8,152 nucleotides of DNA, taken from assembly GCA_049671305.1 (NCBI GenBank), contig JBATUR010000084.1, positions 1-8,152 of the forward strand, in the 5' to 3' direction. The position numbers and the translations under genes are program-made. Source of the stretch: CADCTM01 sp049671305 (GTDB taxonomy: Bacteria; Cyanobacteriota; Cyanobacteriia; Cyanobacteriales; Coleofasciculaceae). This document shows, piece after piece, positions 5,083-8,152 of the stretch (its first letter is position 1; each line of letters starts with the position of its first letter). Under the pieces are notes generated by a model that saw only the letters and a program-made list of their open reading frames with translations, had not been told where the DNA came from and ran no database searches.

Positions 5083-5637
5083 TTAATTCGGTGTCGTAAA
5101 TCCTAAATCAGTACCTGTTCCAGCATGAACTAAAGCCAACTTTTCATAACGCCTTGCGTGTTCGATCAGCTCCTCAGCTTCAGCTTCAGCAAGCTCTCTT
5201 AAAAGTTTAGCCGGAACACCGACCACTAGCGACAACGGCGGCACATTTTTACTTACCACCGCACCAGCCCCAACTATACTACCAGCACCAACCCGCACAC
5301 CATCCAAAACTACAGCACCAATGCCAATCAAACAGCCTCGTTCAATATAGGCTGAATGGATCACCGCCCGATGTCCAACAGTTACATGATCTTCTAAAAT
5401 AGTTGGCTTCCCTGGATCACCATGTAAAATTGCTCCATCTTGAATATTGCTGCTTTCCCCAATCTCAATACGCTCCACATCACCCCGAACCACCGCACCA
5501 TACCAAATACTCACCCCAGCCGCTAAGGAAACATTGCCCATAACGACAGCATTGGGAGCAACAAAGGCAGCCAAAGAAAAGTCAACGGGTGTCCAATATG
5601 CCGTAGTTAGGGAGAATTGCGAGTTAAAATTATTCAC
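5083..5637 (-). CDS. Gamma-class carbonic anhydrase-like left-handed beta-helix protein
   Basis: Hexapeptide repeats run through most of the 184-residue protein (for example SIWYGAVVRGDVERIEIGE, GCLIGIGAVVLDGVRVGAGS, IVGAGAVVSKNVPP) and end in GVPAKLLREL plus a C-terminal helix. This is the gamma-CA (Cam/CamH, YrdA) fold, which forms trimers with metal sites between subunits. The three zinc ligands are present: ILHGD, then VGHRAVIH with two histidines five apart. The conserved Arg (VVRGD) and Gln (NIQDG) of the active site are also present. The acidic loop of archaeal Cam is absent, as in CamH-type members. Whether it hydrates CO2 is unproven; many bacterial homologues show little activity. 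It is too short to be CcmM and lacks RbcS-like repeats. The start is uncertain: GTG 5637 is chosen, and TTG 5658 would add seven residues; GAGG (on the minus strand about 15 bases before the GTG) does not decide. It is divergent from the zinc-ribbon gene at 5773. Confidence 0.85.
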   Translation of the reverse strand: MNNFNSQFSLTTAYWTPVDFSLAAFVAPNAVVMGNVSLAAGVSIWYGAVVRGDVERIEIGESSNIQDGAILHGDPGKPTILEDHVTVGHRAVIHSAYIERGCLIGIGAVVLDGVRVGAGSIVGAGAVVSKNVPPLSLVVGVPAKLLRELAEAEAEELIEHARRYEKLALVHAGTGTDLGFTTPN

Positions 5638-5716
5638 GATAAGAGTGTTAGTCCTCAATGTTCAAACTTCTGTGTCACTTTTCACTTCCCAAGGGATGGG
5701 TGCTAGTTGCGACATT

Positions 5717-5722
5717 TATAAT
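5717..5722 (+). promoter_or_regulatory. Possible -10 box upstream of the zinc-ribbon gene
   Basis: TATAAT lies 50 bases before ATG 5773 in the divergent spacer, but no convincing -35 box is found 16-19 bases upstream. It could depend on an activator. The reverse strand reads ATTATAAATG here, so a minus-strand -10 for the carbonic anhydrase-like gene is also possible. Confidence 0.35.
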
Positions 5723-5772
5723 AGATTCAAAGGTACTAGCACAATCACCGGCAAAGCGCCGATAACCATTTG

Positions 5773-6282
5773 ATGATCAACTCAGGCTTGCAGTACCCGA
5801 TATTTGGTTCAGAGATTCAGTGTCCCCACTGCCGTCAGTTAATTCCGGCACTGACTCTAACTGATACTTATTTGTGTCCGCGTCACGGGGCATTTGAGGC
5901 AGAACCAAAAACGGGGGAACTGGTTCATTTACAATCTGGGCGTCATTGGCGTCAGTGGAAAGATGAATGGTATCGCCAGCATACCCACCCTGACGGCATC
6001 CGTTTTGAAATTCATGAAGCGCTAGACAGACTTTATACTCAGGGTTTTCGCGCGACAAGAGTGATTATTGCCAATCGCTATAAAGAATTAGTCAGTTCTT
6101 ATTTGGAACGTAGCACACCTTGGCGGGGACAATCTGAGCCAGCCCGTCCGCGACTTTATGGCTTACCTGTAGAGTTTAGCCCCGAACCTCAAGAAGATCC
6201 TTGTTGGGAAGTGATTAATTTTGATTTGGAAAAAGAACCAGGTGTTCCCGTGCGTTATCCTTACTTCCGGATTTTTGAGTAA
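5773..6282 (+). CDS. Conserved cyanobacterial zinc-ribbon protein (TIGR02652-type), function unknown
   Basis: The 169-residue soluble protein opens with a probable zinc-binding knuckle: Cys17-Pro-His-Cys20 and Cys35-Pro-Arg-His38 (CxxC then CxxH). The segments around it, GAFEAEPKTGELVHLQSGRH and RQWKDEWYRQHTHPDGIRFE, are extremely conserved in a cyanobacteria-restricted family that I recognise as TIGR02652. The C-terminus WEVINFDLEKEPGVPVRYPYF is also family-like. No enzymatic motif, signal peptide or membrane helix is visible. ATG 5773 is chosen over a TTG one codon earlier. The VOC/glyoxalase gene starts 18 bases after its stop in the same direction, so the two are probably co-transcribed. 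Family membership is remembered rather than searched; the function is unknown. Confidence 0.85.
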   Translation: MINSGLQYPIFGSEIQCPHCRQLIPALTLTDTYLCPRHGAFEAEPKTGELVHLQSGRHWRQWKDEWYRQHTHPDGIRFEIHEALDRLYTQGFRATRVIIANRYKELVSSYLERSTPWRGQSEPARPRLYGLPVEFSPEPQEDPCWEVINFDLEKEPGVPVRYPYFRIFE

Positions 6283-6300
6283 AGGGTATTGACAAAAACG

Positions 6301-6747
6301 ATGCATCATGCTTCAATACGGACGGCTAATATTAATCGTGCGATCGCCTTTTATGAGCAATTAGGCTTTAGTGTATGCGATCGCTTTACCGCAGGCATTA
6401 CCCTAGCTTGTTGGATGGAAGGACTCGGCGGTAGGATTGAATTAATCCAAATACCCGAACCGAAACCGGCGCCAGATGCCTTTGGCGATGAGCATTATGT
6501 GGGTTATTATCACTTATCCTTTGACCTTACGGAAAAGTCAACGGACTTATCAACATGGTTAAGAGATTTAGAAGCGAAATTTGCTTTATTCTCGCAGAAT
6601 AACCCAGATGAGTTGGGACCGTTAAAGATTTTACTAGAACCAACTCAACAAATGATCGGCGATCGCGTTTACGAAGTCGCCTTCATTGCCGATAGCGATC
6701 GCTTACCCCTAGAATTCTTAAGAGTTATGAGTCCGCAAACGCCATAA
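6301..6747 (+). CDS. VOC-superfamily metalloprotein, glyoxalase I-like
   Basis: The 148-residue protein shows paired beta-alpha-beta-beta-beta modules. The first begins MHHASIRTANINRAIAFYEQLGF and the second is around YYHLSFDL to LPLEFLRV. All four metal ligands of the glyoxalase I pattern can be placed: His3, Glu47 (GGRIELIQ), His71 (GYYHLSF) and Glu138 (PLEFLRV). Activity on methylglyoxal-glutathione or a similar substrate is therefore plausible, though the VOC fold also covers dioxygenases and resistance proteins. ATG 6301 is chosen because the first strand must start with the His ligand at position 3; the frame is open to a TTG at 6289. An AAGGG lies about 13 bases before the ATG, which is weak. 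It follows the zinc-ribbon gene by 18 bases. Four HIP1 octamers in 450 bases is unusually dense. Confidence 0.82.
   Translation: MHHASIRTANINRAIAFYEQLGFSVCDRFTAGITLACWMEGLGGRIELIQIPEPKPAPDAFGDEHYVGYYHLSFDLTEKSTDLSTWLRDLEAKFALFSQNNPDELGPLKILLEPTQQMIGDRVYEVAFIADSDRLPLEFLRVMSPQTP
6340..6702. repeat. Cluster of four HIP1 octamers (GCGATCGC)
   Basis: HIP1 palindromes lie at 6340-6347, 6377-6384, 6659-6666 and 6695-6702, all within the VOC gene. Two more are at 710-717 (dehydratase) and 4548-4555 (cysK). HIP1 over-representation is a recognised cyanobacterial signature. Confidence 0.9.
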
Positions 6748-6774
6748 ATTTCCTTAAAATAGCTCACATATAGA

Positions 6775-6813
6775 AGACTTTTCGCAAAAATTCACCGCAA
6801 AAACTGAAAGTCT
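6775..6813. repeat. Short inverted repeat with internal CGCAAAAA direct repeat
   Basis: AGACTTT (6775-6781) and AAAGTCT (6807-6813) flank two CGCAAAAA copies (6783-6790 and 6796-6803) in the spacer before the peptidase. No T run follows on the plus strand, so it is not a clear terminator. It may be a binding region or chance. Confidence 0.3.
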
Positions 6814-6842
6814 GATTATTCCTTGTTAGTACCAAAAACCTT

Positions 6843-8152
6843 ATGTATCTATTATCAATACTGCGGCGTCGCAGTTTTTTAATCATACTTTTCAGTAGCT
6901 GCTTAAGTGCCGTACTATTTGTGACAAACGCCACATCAGGCGTAGCAAATACCACTCCACCTCAAACAGAAAGCCCTACCCAAGCGATAAATCAAAATGT
7001 CCGTAAAACCGTTTTAGATAATGGTTTAACTGTGATCACCAAAGAAGTCCATACCGCACCCGTCGCCACCGTGCAAGTATGGTACAAAGTTGGTTCACGT
7101 CAAGAAGCACCTGGAGTTAACGGCATTGCCCACCAATTAGAGCATATGCTCTTTAGAGGCACAACTGATCGTCCCATCCAATTTGGGCGCTTATTTAGTG
7201 CATTAGGCAGCGCCTCCAACGCCTTCACCAGTCACGATAACACCGTCTACTTTGGCACAGTGCAAAGAGAAAAACTCAATGCTCTGCTAATCTTAGAAGC
7301 AGACCGGATGCAAAACTCAAGAATTGACGCCTCGCAACTAGAAACCGAAAAACGTGTCGTTATTTCCGAGATGCAAGGAGCTGAAAATAGTCCTGGTTAT
7401 CGTCTCAACCGCGCCTTAATGCGTGTCGCCTTTCCCACACAAGCTTATGGTTTACCCGTCGGTGGTACAAAGGCAGATGTTCAGAAATTTACCCAACCCC
7501 AAGTACTAGATTACTATCGCCAGCATTATAGCCCTGATAATGCCACCTTAGTTGTGGTGGGTGACTTCCAAACTGATGTTGTCTTAAAAGCAATTAACGA
7601 TAGCTTCGGTAAAGTGCCAAAAAGTAATCGCTCTGCGGCTGAAAGTAATAATAAACCCAAAACCACAGATAATCCTCAACCAACAGGCAATAAAACACCA
7701 ATTGTTTTACGCGAAGCAGGCAGCGCCCGCTTTATGCAAGAAGTATATCCTTTGCCAGCAGTTAATCATCCTGATGTGCCGGCTTTGGATGTGATGGATT
7801 ATATCTTGACAGGAGGGCGTAATTCTCGACTATATCAAGCTTTGGTAGATTCAGGACTTGCTAGCGGAATGTCAGGAGGTGCAGCTAATTTAATTGAAGC
7901 TGGTTGGTATAAATTATCAGCAACAGCGGCACCCGGTAAGAAACTTGAACCTATTGAGCAAGTTATTAGTTCAGAACTTAGTAAGTTAAGCAATCAAAGT
8001 GTTAGTGAGGAAGAACTAAATCGCGCTAAAACCCAACTATCAGCCAATGTTATTTTAGCGAATCGTGATATCACAAGCCAAGCGATGCGATTGGGTTCTG
8101 ACCAGTCAGCGACGGGTGATTATCGTTATACAGAGCGTTATTTGGCAGCGGT
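6843..8152 (+). CDS. Exported M16-family zinc metallopeptidase (partial, 3' end beyond window)
   Basis: The frame is open from ATG 6843 to the window end, giving 436 residues of a protein probably near 480-530. An N-terminal hydrophobic signal at about 9-28 follows basic residues (LRRRSFLIILFSS), with a Thr/Pro-rich spacer after it, so the enzyme is probably periplasmic or thylakoid-lumenal. Cys20 lacks a good lipobox. The inverted zinc motif is His97-Gln-Leu-Glu100-His101, and Glu176 lies exactly 75 residues after His101, the HxxEHx74E arrangement of active M16 peptidases (pitrilysin / mitochondrial processing peptidase relatives). The second homologous half contains GGRNSRLYQALVDSGLA, the R/Y-type segment of M16B proteins. 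Bacterial M16B enzymes often work with an inactive partner encoded next door, which here would lie past the right edge. No Shine-Dalgarno is seen. Substrates are unknown; peptide or transit-peptide-like degradation is the usual inference. Confidence 0.92.
   Translation, partial: MYLLSILRRRSFLIILFSSCLSAVLFVTNATSGVANTTPPQTESPTQAINQNVRKTVLDNGLTVITKEVHTAPVATVQVWYKVGSRQEAPGVNGIAHQLEHMLFRGTTDRPIQFGRLFSALGSASNAFTSHDNTVYFGTVQREKLNALLILEADRMQNSRIDASQLETEKRVVISEMQGAENSPGYRLNRALMRVAFPTQAYGLPVGGTKADVQKFTQPQVLDYYRQHYSPDNATLVVVGDFQTDVVLKAINDSFGKVPKSNRSAAESNNKPKTTDNPQPTGNKTPIVLREAGSARFMQEVYPLPAVNHPDVPALDVMDYILTGGRNSRLYQALVDSGLASGMSGGAANLIEAGWYKLSATAAPGKKLEPIEQVISSELSKLSNQSVSEEELNRAKTQLSANVILANRDITSQAMRLGSDQSATGDYRYTERYLAA

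Noticed and set aside
5039..5095. GACACC/GGTGTC inverted repeat at the end of the carbonic anhydrase-like gene as a terminator
   Set aside because: It is only 6 bp with a 45-base loop, and one arm lies in coding sequence.
4902..5099. Plus-strand open frame of 65 codons over psbY
   Set aside because: It is antisense to psbY, which has a clear family match; no ribosome binding site or homology is visible.
5447..5773. Plus-strand open frame antisense to the carbonic anhydrase-like gene
   Set aside because: It overlaps hexapeptide-repeat coding sequence and the promoter spacer, with no domain.
5777..6058. Minus-strand open frame inside the zinc-ribbon gene
   Set aside because: It is antisense to a highly conserved coding region.
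6764..6955. Minus-strand open frame opposite the peptidase start
   Set aside because: It overlaps the M16 signal peptide region and a spacer, with no ribosome site or homology.
1..8152. CRISPR array, tRNA, rRNA, transposase or prophage genes
   Set aside because: No regularly spaced repeats, cloverleaf sequences or mobile-element proteins were seen on either strand.

Overview
This window reads as a cyanobacterial chromosome segment, most likely from a filamentous Nostoc/Anabaena-type (Nostocales) strain. The evidence is a photosystem II D2 C-terminus, a PsbY gene, an SLH-domain/OprB outer-membrane porin, a cyanobacteria-specific zinc-ribbon protein family, six copies of the HIP1 octamer GCGATCGC, and hairpin repeats of the kind scattered through Nostocales genomes. 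The genus assignment is inferred from gene content and remembered gene order, not from a search.

Layout: (1) 2-127 is the end of psbD. It is followed at once by a strong intrinsic terminator and no psbC, so it looks like the stand-alone second psbD copy. (2) 203-595 has no conventional gene, but about 246-549 can fold into at least six consecutive hairpins. The series ends in a 10-bp stem plus T6, and a 23-codon mini-ORF with a perfect Shine-Dalgarno sequence lies inside it. This is the best candidate in the window for something undescribed. (3) 596-877 encodes a pterin-4a-carbinolamine dehydratase. (4) 1086-3065 encodes an abundant-type SLH-OprB porin with its own terminator. (5) 3131-3280 holds a 15-bp-arm hairpin repeat, then a 13-bp palindrome and a TATAAT box. 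These lead into an Rrf2-family regulator (3302-3739) and an O-acetylserine sulfhydrylase (3798-4760). (6) An inverted repeat built around TAGCG units separates this unit from psbY (39 codons, minus strand, 4849-4968) and a gamma-class carbonic anhydrase-like protein (minus, 5083-5637). (7) Divergently, a TIGR02652-type zinc-ribbon protein (5773-6282) and a glyoxalase/VOC protein (6301-6747) form a probable two-gene unit. (8) An exported M16 zinc peptidase begins at 6843 and runs off the window end.

Functional picture: most genes are housekeeping or photosynthesis-related (photosystem II, outer-membrane permeability, cysteine synthesis, CO2/bicarbonate-related hexapeptide protein, methylglyoxal-type detoxification, envelope proteolysis). 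The most coherent local circuit is the Rrf2 regulator next to cysteine synthase. The regulator lacks the IscR cysteine triad and carries a palindrome over its own promoter, which recalls the CymR-CysK pairing of Firmicutes. No mobile element gene, CRISPR array, tRNA or rRNA is visible.
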